DNA of 64,000 bases, taken from positions 3,906,001 to 3,970,000 of the forward strand of contig NZ_CP095078.1 in NCBI RefSeq assembly GCF_022919075.1, written 5' to 3'. The position numbers and the translations under genes were made by a program. The stretch's first letter is position 1. Every line of letters begins with the position of its first letter. The notes beneath the pieces are model-generated. The model was not told the DNA's origin and searched no databases. It saw nothing but the letters and a program-made list of their open reading frames with translations. This DNA comes from Nocardioides sp. W7 (GTDB lineage Bacteria; Actinomycetota; Actinomycetes; Propionibacteriales; Nocardioidaceae). Of the stretch, positions 54,693 to 63,661 are shown piece after piece.

Positions 54693-56197
54693 CCAGGTGG
54701 CAGGACGGGCGCCTCCACTCCGCCGTCCTGGTCGCCCCGGGCCGGGAGGGCCGCAAGGACCGCAAGCTGCGCAGGGCCGCCGCACGCTCGTTGGTGTCTG
54801 AGGACCGCGACGCGCGCCGTACCGAAGCGAGAGGGCGGGCCGACGACCTCACGGCCGAGCGCCGCGCGACCACCAGGTTGCCCCGTGCGGGTGAACCCGG
54901 TCCCGCGGCGTTGCGGACACCGGGCCGGTTCCGCCTCCCCCGCCACCAGGACACCTCGGCCACGCTGGCGGGGGCGTATCCGTTCCTGGCCGAGGGCGGG
55001 CTGGGCAGCGAAGGTGTCTTCGTCGGCCAGGACCTCTACTCCGGCAGCTCGTTCGTCTACGACCCCTGGGTGCTGTACGCCCGTGGTCTGATCACCGCCC
55101 CGAACCTCGTCCTGGCCGGCATCGTCGGCTCCGGCAAGTCCTGTCTGGCCAAGAGCCTTTACGCGCGCTCGATCCCGTTCGGGCGCCGCGTCTACGTGCC
55201 CGGCGACCCGAAGGGCGAGCACACCGCCGTCGCCCAGGCGGTCGGCGGCCGCGCGATCGCCCTCGGTCACGGGATGGCGACCCGGCTCAACCCGCTCGAC
55301 GAGGGCCACCGTCCCTCCGGGCTGGACGACGTGCAGTGGGCCGCCCAGGTCGCCGCCCGGCGCCGGGATCTCGTCGGCGCCCTGGCCGAGACCGTCCTCG
55401 ACCGCAGGCTCACCCCCGTGGAGCACACCGCGGTCGACCTTGCCATCGACCGCACCGTCCGCGGCACCGACGTACCCGTCCTACCGATGGTCGTCGACCG
55501 CCTCCTCGCCCCCGAGACCGTAGACGACCCGGACGGCCGTCTGACCGAGGACGGACGCCTGGTCGGCCACGCCCTGCGCCGTCTCGTCGCGGGCGACCTG
55601 GCCGGGCTGTTCGACGGGCCGTCCACGGTGACCTTCGATGCGACGCTGCCGATGATCTCGCTCGATCTGTCCCGCGTCACCGAGAACGCGACCTTGGTCT
55701 CGGTGCTGATGACGTGTGCGTCGGCGTGGATGGAGTCCGCGCTCCTCGACCCCGCCGGTGGCCAGCGGTGGGTCGTGTACGACGAGGCCTGGCGGCTGAT
55801 GTCGCACCCCGCACTGTTGCGACGCATGGACGCGCAATGGCGCCTGGCCCGGCACTACGGGATCGCGAACATGCTGATCTTCCACAAGCTCTCCGACCTC
55901 GACAACGTCGGCGACCAAGGCTCCGCAATGCGAGCGCTCGCCTCGTCACTGCTCGCGAACGCCGAGACCCGGATCGTCTACCGCCAAGAGTCCGACCAAC
56001 TCGGACCCACCTCCGCGGCACTCGGGCTCACCGGCACCGAGCAGTCCCTCATCCCCACCCTCGGCACCGGCCAAGGGCTGTGGCGGATCAAGCACCGCTC
56101 CTTCGTCGTCCAGCACCAGATGCACCCCGCCGAGAACGACCTCTTCGACACCACCGCCCGCATGAGAGGACTCTTTAGAAGTTCGCGCGAGTTTTGA
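54689..56197 (+). CDS. VirB4-like conjugation ATPase
   Basis: A 502-residue ATPase that would power DNA transfer or channel assembly. Walker A is GIVGSGKS (144-151), followed by GDPKGEH, and Walker B is WVVYDEAW (361-368). The N-terminal 80 residues are basic and disordered. It is shorter than a full VirB4; the missing N-terminal domain may be in the SCO6880-like protein. It could also be taken for a coupling ATPase, but it has no membrane segment. Confidence 0.83.
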   Translation: MTRWQDGRLHSAVLVAPGREGRKDRKLRRAAARSLVSEDRDARRTEARGRADDLTAERRATTRLPRAGEPGPAALRTPGRFRLPRHQDTSATLAGAYPFLAEGGLGSEGVFVGQDLYSGSSFVYDPWVLYARGLITAPNLVLAGIVGSGKSCLAKSLYARSIPFGRRVYVPGDPKGEHTAVAQAVGGRAIALGHGMATRLNPLDEGHRPSGLDDVQWAAQVAARRRDLVGALAETVLDRRLTPVEHTAVDLAIDRTVRGTDVPVLPMVVDRLLAPETVDDPDGRLTEDGRLVGHALRRLVAGDLAGLFDGPSTVTFDATLPMISLDLSRVTENATLVSVLMTCASAWMESALLDPAGGQRWVVYDEAWRLMSHPALLRRMDAQWRLARHYGIANMLIFHKLSDLDNVGDQGSAMRALASSLLANAETRIVYRQESDQLGPTSAALGLTGTEQSLIPTLGTGQGLWRIKHRSFVVQHQMHPAENDLFDTTARMRGLFRSSREF

Positions 56198-56208
56198 CGG
56201 TTCTGCGA

Positions 56209-56259
56209 CGAACCTGAGCATACGCAACGGCCTCGACCCGAGGAGCACACTCAGGTTCG
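56209..56259. terminator. Nested inverted repeat between convergent genes, probable bidirectional terminator
   Basis: The perfect 10-bp arms CGAACCTGAG (56209-56218) and CTCAGGTTCG (56250-56259) enclose an inner hairpin, CCTCG-ACC-CGAGG (56231-56243). It lies 12 bases after the VirB4-like gene and before the end of the convergent ABC permease gene. There is no T-tract, so it could also be a recombination or protein-binding site at the element border. Confidence 0.45.
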
Positions 56260-56411
56260 GAGAGTGCGTGGGGAAGCGAGTCGCGTGCCGAATAGGCAGC
56301 CGTCACCGAGAACCTCTCCGGGCGGGGCATCCGGGACGCATGAGTAGCGGCATGTGTGCCGACTTGCGTCTTCACCGTTGCGAGTTCCTGGTACGGAACG
56401 CCCGTGACGAG

Positions 56412-57194
56412 CTACTTGATCTCGGCGCGCAGCAACCGGGTGAGGCCGATCAGGAACGGGAGCCCGACCCACAGGCACGTGGTGAGCAGCAGCTGCGCCC
56501 ATTGTGTGCCTTCGAGGGCGCCCGGTTCGAACGCGGCGGCCTGCGCGGTCGCGAGCTCGAACCAGGCTATCCGGTCCTGCGGGACCGCCCAGACGCTCTG
56601 CACGACACCGGACATTAGTGGGATCACGAAGAAGGTCACGATCGCGGGCGCACTGGCGAGGAACACCATCCCGAACGCGATCCCCTGGAGGAGCGACGAG
56701 ACGTGGATGAAGGCGAGCTCCGCGAAGTCCGCTGCCGTCACCTCGGCGAAGCCTCCCTCGGGTGCGAAGAGGAGAGTGGCGGTGACGGCCAGGGCCAGCG
56801 CGAAGAGGAGGGCGGCGGCCCCGAGGACCAAGGCGGCCAGGACCTTTGCCTCGACGACCCGACGGCGGTGCGGCTCCTGGCTGAACGTCACGATCGCGGT
56901 GCGCTGGCTCCACTCCTGGGTCACGAGCAGGATACCGAGCACTGGCAGCAGGAAGCCTTGGGGCACCAGCGTGAAGGCCGCGAAGGTGTCGAACCGCTGG
57001 TCGCTCTCGTCGCCGGCCACCCCGAGGATGATCACGGAGAGCGTGCTGATCAGCGCGATGGCCAGCGGCAGCGCGCGGCCCGCGCGGGTGTCGACCATCT
57101 TGCGCAGCTCCAGCCTGACCAGTCGGCCGAGCGGGGTGCGGGGGTGGGCCGCGATGTCGAGTCGCGGGGCCGGCGGCGGGGTGAGTTGGGTCAT
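56412..57194 (-). CDS. ABC-2 type transporter permease
   Basis: A 260-residue membrane protein with about six hydrophobic helices, the layout of ABC-2 permeases of antimicrobial export systems. It overlaps the ATPase gene by 4 bases, so the two are coupled. The substrate is not visible. The exporter faces a two-component system, a usual arrangement for peptide or drug response. Confidence 0.8.
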   Translation of the reverse strand: MTQLTPPPAPRLDIAAHPRTPLGRLVRLELRKMVDTRAGRALPLAIALISTLSVIILGVAGDESDQRFDTFAAFTLVPQGFLLPVLGILLVTQEWSQRTAIVTFSQEPHRRRVVEAKVLAALVLGAAALLFALALAVTATLLFAPEGGFAEVTAADFAELAFIHVSSLLQGIAFGMVFLASAPAIVTFFVIPLMSGVVQSVWAVPQDRIAWFELATAQAAAFEPGALEGTQWAQLLLTTCLWVGLPFLIGLTRLLRAEIK

Positions 57195-58111
57195 CGGGCG
57201 GCTCCTTCTGCTCGGGGGCTTGCCGGATCGTCCTCGGCCGTCATCTGCATGAAGATCTCCTCGAGGCCGGTGCCCTGCCGGGGGCGGAGCTCGGTGAGCA
57301 CGACGCCGGCGGCAGCGGTGACGCGGCCGACGTGCAGCGGGTCGACGTCAGTGTGGACCCCACCGTCAGGAGCGGCGGTGGCGCGGATCCCGGTCCGGTC
57401 CAGTACGGCGGAGAGTTCCCCGGGCGACTCGGCCCGGACGAACGTGCCTGTGGTGGCGAGGAGCTCGGCCTTGCTTCCGCGTGCCGCGATCTGACCGTGG
57501 TGGATGAGGATGATGTCGTCGGCGATCAGCTCGACCTCGTTCAGCAGGTGGGACGAGAGCAGCACCGTGCCGCCTTCGGTTGCGTAGTCGCGGAGCAGGG
57601 AGCGCATCCACCGGATGCCGGACGGGTCGAGCCCGTTGGCGGGCTCGTCGAGCACGAGCACCGAGGGGTCGCCGATCAGGGCGTTGGCGATGCCCAGCCG
57701 TTGGCGCATGCCGAGCGAGTAGGCGCCGACCCGACGGTCCGCGGCCCCCTTGAGGCCGACCAGGGTCAGCATTTCCTCTGCTCTGGCGGTCGGGAGGCCC
57801 AGGGCGATGGTCGACAGGGTGAGGACTTCCCGGCCGGTCCGGCCCGCGTGCTGGGCGGATGCGTCGAGCAGCACCCCGACGTGTCGGGCCGGGCTCGGGA
57901 TGTCGATGTACGGGTACTGTCCGACGGTGGCGGTCCCGTGGTCGGGGGAGGTGAGCCCGACGAGGATCCGCATCGCGGTGGATTTGCCGGCTCCGTTGGG
58001 CCCGAGGAAGCCGGTGATCCGGCCGGGGTGGGCGCAGAAGGAGACATCGTCCAGGGCGGCGAAGTTGCCGTAGTGCTTGGTGACGTGTTCGAGCTCGATC
58101 ATGCCCTCCAC
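57191..58111 (-). CDS. ABC transporter ATPase (drug/peptide exporter type)
   Basis: A 306-residue ATPase. Walker A is GPNGAGKST (37-45), the signature reads YSLGMRQRL, and Walker B is LVLDEPANGLD. The C-terminal part (about 215-306) resembles BcrA/NatA-type exporters. ATG 58111 is the upstream start and ATG 58102 (MIELEHV) is just as likely. It diverges from the histidine kinase gene over 133 bases that must hold both promoters. Confidence 0.9.
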   Translation of the reverse strand: MEGMIELEHVTKHYGNFAALDDVSFCAHPGRITGFLGPNGAGKSTAMRILVGLTSPDHGTATVGQYPYIDIPSPARHVGVLLDASAQHAGRTGREVLTLSTIALGLPTARAEEMLTLVGLKGAADRRVGAYSLGMRQRLGIANALIGDPSVLVLDEPANGLDPSGIRWMRSLLRDYATEGGTVLLSSHLLNEVELIADDIILIHHGQIAARGSKAELLATTGTFVRAESPGELSAVLDRTGIRATAAPDGGVHTDVDPLHVGRVTAAAGVVLTELRPRQGTGLEEIFMQMTAEDDPASPRAEGAAR

Positions 58112-58244
58112 CGTGCCGGGCAGACCGGTTCACGGCAGTGGGCCCGGGCATCGACTTGGGCGATACCTGGGTATCGGCATCCGGTCGTAGCGGCGAGACC
58201 GAGGTCGATCGAGTGGTGGGCGCGGGAACTCGTAGCCTTGACCG

Positions 58245-59411
58245 GTGCCCGAGGTCCAACCGCCACTGACCACGCGCGGCCGCGCGTGGCGGTTCGTCGC
58301 CTGCCTGGCGATCTCGGCGGCCGCGTGGGCCGAGATCGCCGGAGTGCAGGCTGCGCGCTACCCAGGGTGGTTCTGGCTGGACCTCGCTGCGGGCGTCGCC
58401 GCGTTCGTGCTCGTGCAGTTCCGGCGGCGCCGACCGGTCGTGACCGCCGTCGTGCTGACCCTGTTTGGGCTCTTCTCGATGTCGGCGATGGGGCCCGCCG
58501 TCCTGGCGCTCGCGTCGTTGGCGACCCGGCGACGGCTGCCCGAGATCCTTCCTCTAGCAGCGCTCAACGTGACCGTGCTGCTCCTCTACGGGTGGCTCGT
58601 CACCTCCGAAGAGACGTGGGTGGTGAGGTACAGCCCGGTCGCAGGCCCAACGTGGGCGCTGCTTTCCTTCGGCGCCTCCGTCACGCTGGCCGTCGTGGTG
58701 CTTGGCATGTACGTCGGGTCGCGCCGCGAGCTCGAGGCGAACCTGCGCGACCAGGCAGCACGCGCACGGGTTGAGCAGGAGCAACGGGCCGAGCAGGCGC
58801 GCACGGCCGAGCGCGCCCGGATCGCGCGGGAGATGCACGACGCCCTCGCGCACCGGATCTCGCTCGTCACCATCCATGCCGGCGCGCTGACCTACCGCGA
58901 CGACCTCACCGCGGAACAACAGAAGGAGACGGCCCAGGTCATCAAGACCACGGCGCACGAGGCGCTCAACGACCTGCGCCAGGTACTGGACGTGCTGCGA
59001 GACGACGACGAAGGGCCGCGGCGACCTCAGCCGACGCTCGCCGATCTCGACGCGTTACTCGTCGAGACCCGGGAGGCCGGCATGGACGTCACGCTGAGCC
59101 GCGACGTGACGGGCTCTCCTGCCGCCGGGACAGGCAGAACGGTCTACAGGATCGTGCAGGAGGGACTCACCAACGCTCGCAAGCACGCCCCTGGCAGACC
59201 GGTCTCCGTCACGGTGACCGGCTCGTCCGACACCGGACTCGACGTGAGCGTCCGCAACCCCCGGGGTCGCCTCGACCGGTCGCTGGTGCCGGGCGCCGGT
59301 CGTGGGCTGGCCGGGTTGCGAGAGCGGGTCGAGATCGCCGGCGGGACGCTCGACATCGTCGAGACCGACGACGTGTTCACCTTGAGGGCTTCGCTGCCAT
59401 GGGCAACTTGA
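58245..59411 (+). CDS. Sensor histidine kinase (NarL/DesK type)
   Basis: A 388-residue kinase with four to five membrane helices in the first 155 residues and little extracytoplasmic sequence. A HisKA_3 region follows, with His198 in REMHDALAHR and an ATPase domain ending in GRGLAGLRERV. It probably senses an envelope or drug signal and phosphorylates the downstream regulator. It starts with GTG and overlaps the regulator gene by 13 bases. Confidence 0.88.
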   Translation: MPEVQPPLTTRGRAWRFVACLAISAAAWAEIAGVQAARYPGWFWLDLAAGVAAFVLVQFRRRRPVVTAVVLTLFGLFSMSAMGPAVLALASLATRRRLPEILPLAALNVTVLLLYGWLVTSEETWVVRYSPVAGPTWALLSFGASVTLAVVVLGMYVGSRRELEANLRDQAARARVEQEQRAEQARTAERARIAREMHDALAHRISLVTIHAGALTYRDDLTAEQQKETAQVIKTTAHEALNDLRQVLDVLRDDDEGPRRPQPTLADLDALLVETREAGMDVTLSRDVTGSPAAGTGRTVYRIVQEGLTNARKHAPGRPVSVTVTGSSDTGLDVSVRNPRGRLDRSLVPGAGRGLAGLRERVEIAGGTLDIVETDDVFTLRASLPWAT

Positions 59412-60061
59412 TTGCAGTCGTGATCGTCGACGACGACCCGCTGGTGCGCAGCGGACTCGCGCTGATGCTCGGCGGAGCCCGAGACCTGCGCGTGGTCGCC
59501 GACGCCGCGAACGGCGCAGAGGCGGTGGCAGCCTGTGCGGAGCACCATCCCGATGTCGTCCTGATGGACCTGCACATGCCAGTGATGGACGGGATCGAGG
59601 CGACGCGTCAGCTGTGTTCGCCGGTCGCGTCGCCATCGGTCCTGGTGCTGACCACGTTCGACGACGATGAGTCCGTACTGCGCGCGCTCGCCGCGGGGGC
59701 CTCCGGGTTCCTCCTCAAGGACACCGACCCCGAAGATATCGTCGAGGCGGTCCGCAGGGTCGCCGCGGGTGAGCCCACGCTCTCGCCCACGGTCACTACC
59801 ACCCTGATCGAGCAGGTGAACAGCCTGGGCAGGAACCTCGACCGCGGCCGATCGGCCAAGGAGCTGATCGCCCGCCTGACCGAGCGCGAGCGCGACGTCG
59901 CACGCGCCGTCGGCCGTGGGCAGGACAACGCCCAGATCGCGGCCACGCTGCACCTGAGCATTCCTACCGTCAAGGCGTACGTCGGCCGGCTCTTCGTCAA
60001 GCTCGACGTGGAGAACCGTGTGCAGATCGCCTTGCTCGCGCGCGATGCGGAGCTGGACTAG
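59399..60061 (+). CDS. Response regulator, NarL/LuxR family
   Basis: A 220-residue DNA-binding regulator. The receiver domain has the acidic DDD at 11-13 and the phosphate acceptor Asp57 in VLMDLHMP. The LuxR helix-turn-helix is C-terminal (LTERERDVARAVGRG ... STVK-like IPTVKAYVGRLF). It likely controls the divergent ABC exporter genes. ATG 59399 lies inside the kinase gene. Confidence 0.9.
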   Translation: MGNLIAVVIVDDDPLVRSGLALMLGGARDLRVVADAANGAEAVAACAEHHPDVVLMDLHMPVMDGIEATRQLCSPVASPSVLVLTTFDDDESVLRALAAGASGFLLKDTDPEDIVEAVRRVAAGEPTLSPTVTTTLIEQVNSLGRNLDRGRSAKELIARLTERERDVARAVGRGQDNAQIAATLHLSIPTVKAYVGRLFVKLDVENRVQIALLARDAELD

Positions 60062-60248
60062 CTCGAGCCCCGAGCGCGGGACGCCTCACGCTGATGAGCG
60101 TGCACTGCTGCAACGCCCTCAGAGCGTCCGGGAGCCGATCCCGTTGCGGTGATGCGCGCGACCTGAGTCATAACCTTCGGCATACCGGATCCGTCACCGC
60201 AGCGGGTTCCTCTTACGGGCACCGCCTGGAGTAGCCGAAGACCGGTCC

Positions 60249-61034
60249 TCAGTCCGGGGCGTCGCCGTCGAGGTCGCGCAGCACACGCCGCAGCACGTCC
60301 TCGACGTCGTGGGGCGCGATCGGCCGTGGGTGAGACGTGGCGCGCGCCAAAAGGGCCAGGTCGACAGCGGTGAGAGACGGTTCTCGTCCGAGCGCCCAGC
60401 GGGCCGCCGCGGTCTTGGATGTGTGCTCACCGGTCAACTCGAAACGCCACATGCGGCACGCGGTGAGGACCATGTGAACCGCGTTCTTGTCGTCGTCGGT
60501 CAGTTTAAGCCAGGTGCGGAGCCAGCCGACGCTATTTGCCCGCACGCGGTGGCCCGGAACTTCACCGATCACCTCACCCGGCCCGGGCCCCATGAGTGCG
60601 CGTCCGTTTGCTCGAATCTCGGACAGCTCTGGCCAGAGGTCGGATACCTGTTTTTCGCGCCCTGCGACCTCCAGTTGGTCATCGGAACCCGGCCAGCGGC
60701 CGACCATCAGTTCCCGGTCGGGGTGTTCCCCCGGGGTGGCCGCAGCCTGCCGAGTGACGACCAGCAGATCGACGCCACCTGCCGGGCCAAGGTCGGCACG
60801 GTCAACGGCGCTCACTAACCCATCGACCTGACCTGAGGTCAGGGCGCGATCCACGATGAGGAGCAAGTCAATGTCACTCAGTCCGGGCCGGAAGTCGTCC
60901 TGCGTTAGAGAGCCGTGGAGAATTGCCGATACCAAGCACCGTTGCAGGATCGCCGCGCATTCGTCGGCCAACCTGCTGCACGCCGCGAGGGCATGTTCCT
61001 CAACGCTGCTCATGCAGGGTGTACTTATCGTCAT
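60249..61034 (-). CDS. AadA-like nucleotidyltransferase
   Basis: A protein of about 261 residues with a Pol-beta-type nucleotidyltransferase motif: LHGSL then GLSDIDLLLIV (GS-x10-DxD). The C-terminal helical domain (WLKLTDDDKNAVHMVLTACRMW ... KTAAARWAL) resembles the DUF4111 part of aminoglycoside 3''-adenylyltransferases (ANT(3'')/AadA). It could modify an aminoglycoside or another small molecule; resistance is not proven. ATG 61034 or ATG 61013 are both possible starts. Confidence 0.72.
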   Translation of the reverse strand: MTISTPCMSSVEEHALAACSRLADECAAILQRCLVSAILHGSLTQDDFRPGLSDIDLLLIVDRALTSGQVDGLVSAVDRADLGPAGGVDLLVVTRQAAATPGEHPDRELMVGRWPGSDDQLEVAGREKQVSDLWPELSEIRANGRALMGPGPGEVIGEVPGHRVRANSVGWLRTWLKLTDDDKNAVHMVLTACRMWRFELTGEHTSKTAAARWALGREPSLTAVDLALLARATSHPRPIAPHDVEDVLRRVLRDLDGDAPD

Positions 61035-61374
61035 CCCAAGACATCGTCCAGCTTGCGGACGAACCGGCCGCCCCCTCCTCGCTACCGAAGGCATCCGAAT
61101 CTTCATCGACGCCGACGTAGGAACGGTGACGCTCAGGGTCGTAGTCGTCTCTGACGCTCAACCCCCAAGAACGCAACTCCTCCCTTGTAGGAAGCACATC
61201 GTCGAAGATGCCAAACACTCGTCCGTCGAGGTGGCTCGCGCCCTCAATCTTGCGACCCGCAACCAGGGCGTCAACCGTCAGACGGTCAAGGCCGGTCACC
61301 CGCGAGAACTCATCGATCAACATCACCCCGCGACCTCTAATGAGCGGAGGCTCGTCAACCGTTCGATCGTCCAT
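61000..61374 (-). CDS. Hypothetical protein, 124 residues
   Basis: I do not recognise a family. The first half (MLIDEFSRVTGLDRLTVDALVAGRKIEG) has the look of a small helix-turn-helix or DNA-binding-type fold, and the last third is acidic and Ser/Gly-rich. It overlaps the start of the nucleotidyltransferase gene by 14 or 35 bases depending on that start, so the two could be coupled. Confidence 0.5.
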   Translation of the reverse strand: MDDRTVDEPPLIRGRGVMLIDEFSRVTGLDRLTVDALVAGRKIEGASHLDGRVFGIFDDVLPTREELRSWGLSVRDDYDPERHRSYVGVDEDSDAFGSEEGAAGSSASWTMSWDDDKYTLHEQR

Positions 61375-61833
61375 GCTCGGAGTCTTTCACCCGTCCCGGC
61401 ATTGCGGCGATCGGCCTCCCTCCCACTCCCGGTCGGTCAGGCCCACGTGCGCATGTTGCATGTCTGGAGGTCCCCACAAGCCGAAGCGCCCGCGGTGAGG
61501 GATGTCGGCCGCAGGGCTGAAGTCGTCGTTGTCGCCGCAACGGGATCCGCTTGCGGGACTTCTCCTCCACCACTCGAGCCACCGGCTCTGGAATCTCCTT
61601 GAAGTTTCGGAGGGACGCTGCCTGACCTGCGTAAACGCGGCGCGGGGCGCCACGTCCCCCCGCCATTCGACGGTTTGGGGGACGGATGCGGGGACGCTGA
61701 GCCGCCACGCTGCGGCCCGTGACCAAAGTCAGCAGCGCCAGAGTGTCCGAATCGTGCGCGCCGCGGTTGCTTATCCGTGGCGTGAAGATGTTGCGACCAC
61801 CCTCGACCCGCGCCGCGGTACGCAAAGACACGG
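61375..61833. other. Intergenic region with a possible decayed small gene
   Basis: No intact gene is recognised. On the minus strand two fragments look protein-like but lie in different frames: one contains FKEIPEPVARVVEEKSRKR (about 61560-61610) and the other DFSPAADIPHRGRFGLWGPP (about 61465-61525). They may be a frameshifted small gene. The copy of the 42295 motif, TGACCTGCGTAAACGC, is at 61625-61640. Confidence 0.3.
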
Positions 61834-63597
61834 TCATGGCCGGGTGCCAGGCTGGTCCTCGTTCCTCAGGTCGGGGTGCTGGACGGTCTTCATGTAGCGG
61901 GTGCCTTTGACGCTGAGTCCGAAGAGGTCGTAGATGCGGCGCACGTCGCCGCCAGCGGCGTGGATCTCGTGCAGGATGCGGTCTTCGCGCAGGGCACGCG
62001 GGCGGATCCGGCTGTCCTTCCACGGGAAGGAGTGGCCGCCGGGGACGAGTCGCGGCGCGGTTCGCCGGTTGATGAGGAGGTGCGGGTTCGCCGTGGCCGG
62101 CCAGGTCCGGTTGCGGTGGTCGAGCCAGGCAGCGAGCCGGGTCCTGACGGGAGCTGCGAGCGGGATCTCACGGCCGTCGAGGTGGAGGCGACCGTCGACG
62201 ATGTCGGTCATCTGCAGTTCGCGGACCTGCTTGCCGGTCAGGCCGTGGAAGGCCACCAGAGCGACGGCGAGCGCGACGGCCGGGTTGGGCGAGTCCAGTT
62301 CCGCTCGGATCAGGGCGGGGTCCAGCGGCAGTGGAATGGTTGTGGCGACGCGGGTCAGGTCGATGTCGCGCATGGGGTTAGCGAAGACGAGTCGGCGTCC
62401 CTTGAAGATCTTGAACAGCGACTTCAGACCGTTCTCCGCGAAGTGGCGGTGGCTGGTGCCGGTGGGGAGGGATGCAAGGGCGGCAAGGATGTCCTCCTTG
62501 CTGATCTCAGCGAACGACTGGCGCCCGGCTTCGACCCATGTCTGCACGACGGGCGCCAGACCTTGGACGTGGAGCTCGACTGTCTCGGGTTCGCGGGGCA
62601 ACTGGCGAGGGGCTTGCCGGGACCCGCCGAGCATGATCTGAAGCCACAGCCGGAGGTGCTCGCGCATGGTATCCGGGAGGGCTCCGGACTCGATGAACTT
62701 GGTGTCGAAGTACCGCTCGACCCGGGTCGGGACGTCCTCAATCAGGAGCCCGGCTTCCGCGAGGACATCGAGGGTGGATGTGACGGTGCCGTCGTATCGG
62801 CGCAACGCCACGACGTCACTGGCGCGGACCTTCGCGGTGGGAGTAGGGCGCAGGATCTGCAGCAGCCGCAGGGACTGGATTACGGCATTGCGCTGCTTGA
62901 CACTCCAGCCATAGCGCCGGGCGTGGTCGGCGACGACGGCCGCGCAGTACCGGGTCAGTTCGCTGTCCTCGACCAGGAGGCGTTGGCGCAGCACCTCGGG
63001 GTCGGGGTCCATGTCGAACAGGGTCAGCTGTTCGAGCGCGTGGTCGTCGAAGCTGGTGCCAGGTTGGTAGGGCAGCCAGTTCTTGTTCTTCTTCGACCAC
63101 CGGCCATCCCAGCTGACGTAGTCGGGCAGCGGGGTCACGCGACGCTTGAAGACCATGTTGGCGAAGAACAGCTGCTGGCTGTCGTTGTTGGTGCTAGCCA
63201 GGTCCGGGGCACGGGCGGGCCCCTGCTCGAGGCAAGCATTCTCGAGGCAAAGGCGACAGGCTCGTCGGTCGCTGACGTGGCTGGTGCGGCCGCAGTAGGC
63301 GCATGTGCCCAGGGGGTAATGCGTCTGCCACCAGCGGCAGGACCAGCAGGTCCAGTTGTGGCGGGGGTAGACGCCCCAGGCCAGGCACCCCTTGCAGGAT
63401 CCGACGTGCTCGGGGCTGCGGGGATGGCACCGGCCGCACAAACCCTGACTGAAGTAGTCGGTGCGGGCGCGGCAGCGGTTGCACGGTGGAGCCGCGAACG
63501 GGCCGCCGGGCAGGCACTGATAACAGAAGTCGACCCTGGGGCTGGTCCACACGACGCGGTTGCTCTGGCACCGATTGCACTTGGGCGGCGGCCGCAA
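61834..63597 (-). CDS. Zinc-ribbon tyrosine-recombinase-like protein
   Basis: A protein of about 587 residues. The first 120 residues form four CxxC zinc ribbons: C7/C10-C25/C28, C39/C42-C54/C57, C68/C71-C84/C87, C99/C102-C114/C117. The C-terminal half has a recombinase-like core: AFHGLTGKQVREL (first helix region) and, at the end, YDLFGLSVKGTRYM with the candidate nucleophile Tyr568. The usual HxxR box is weak (RPRALRED, His replaced). It may be a degenerate or unusual integrase. The TTG start at 63597 is uncertain; the frame stays open upstream. Confidence 0.6.
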   Translation of the reverse strand: MRPPPKCNRCQSNRVVWTSPRVDFCYQCLPGGPFAAPPCNRCRARTDYFSQGLCGRCHPRSPEHVGSCKGCLAWGVYPRHNWTCWSCRWWQTHYPLGTCAYCGRTSHVSDRRACRLCLENACLEQGPARAPDLASTNNDSQQLFFANMVFKRRVTPLPDYVSWDGRWSKKNKNWLPYQPGTSFDDHALEQLTLFDMDPDPEVLRQRLLVEDSELTRYCAAVVADHARRYGWSVKQRNAVIQSLRLLQILRPTPTAKVRASDVVALRRYDGTVTSTLDVLAEAGLLIEDVPTRVERYFDTKFIESGALPDTMREHLRLWLQIMLGGSRQAPRQLPREPETVELHVQGLAPVVQTWVEAGRQSFAEISKEDILAALASLPTGTSHRHFAENGLKSLFKIFKGRRLVFANPMRDIDLTRVATTIPLPLDPALIRAELDSPNPAVALAVALVAFHGLTGKQVRELQMTDIVDGRLHLDGREIPLAAPVRTRLAAWLDHRNRTWPATANPHLLINRRTAPRLVPGGHSFPWKDSRIRPRALREDRILHEIHAAGGDVRRIYDLFGLSVKGTRYMKTVQHPDLRNEDQPGTRP

Positions 63598-63661
63598 CGC
63601 CGCGTTGGGCCGGGCGCAGGCATGGGCTGCTCGTCGTGTCCGTGGGCGATGGGGATGCGGG

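Noticed and set aside
60138..61556. A GATCCCGTTGCGG block at about 60138 (plus) and 61544 (minus) as an inverted attachment repeat
   Set aside because: Only 13 bases are shared, the flanks differ, and no mobile gene set fits between them.
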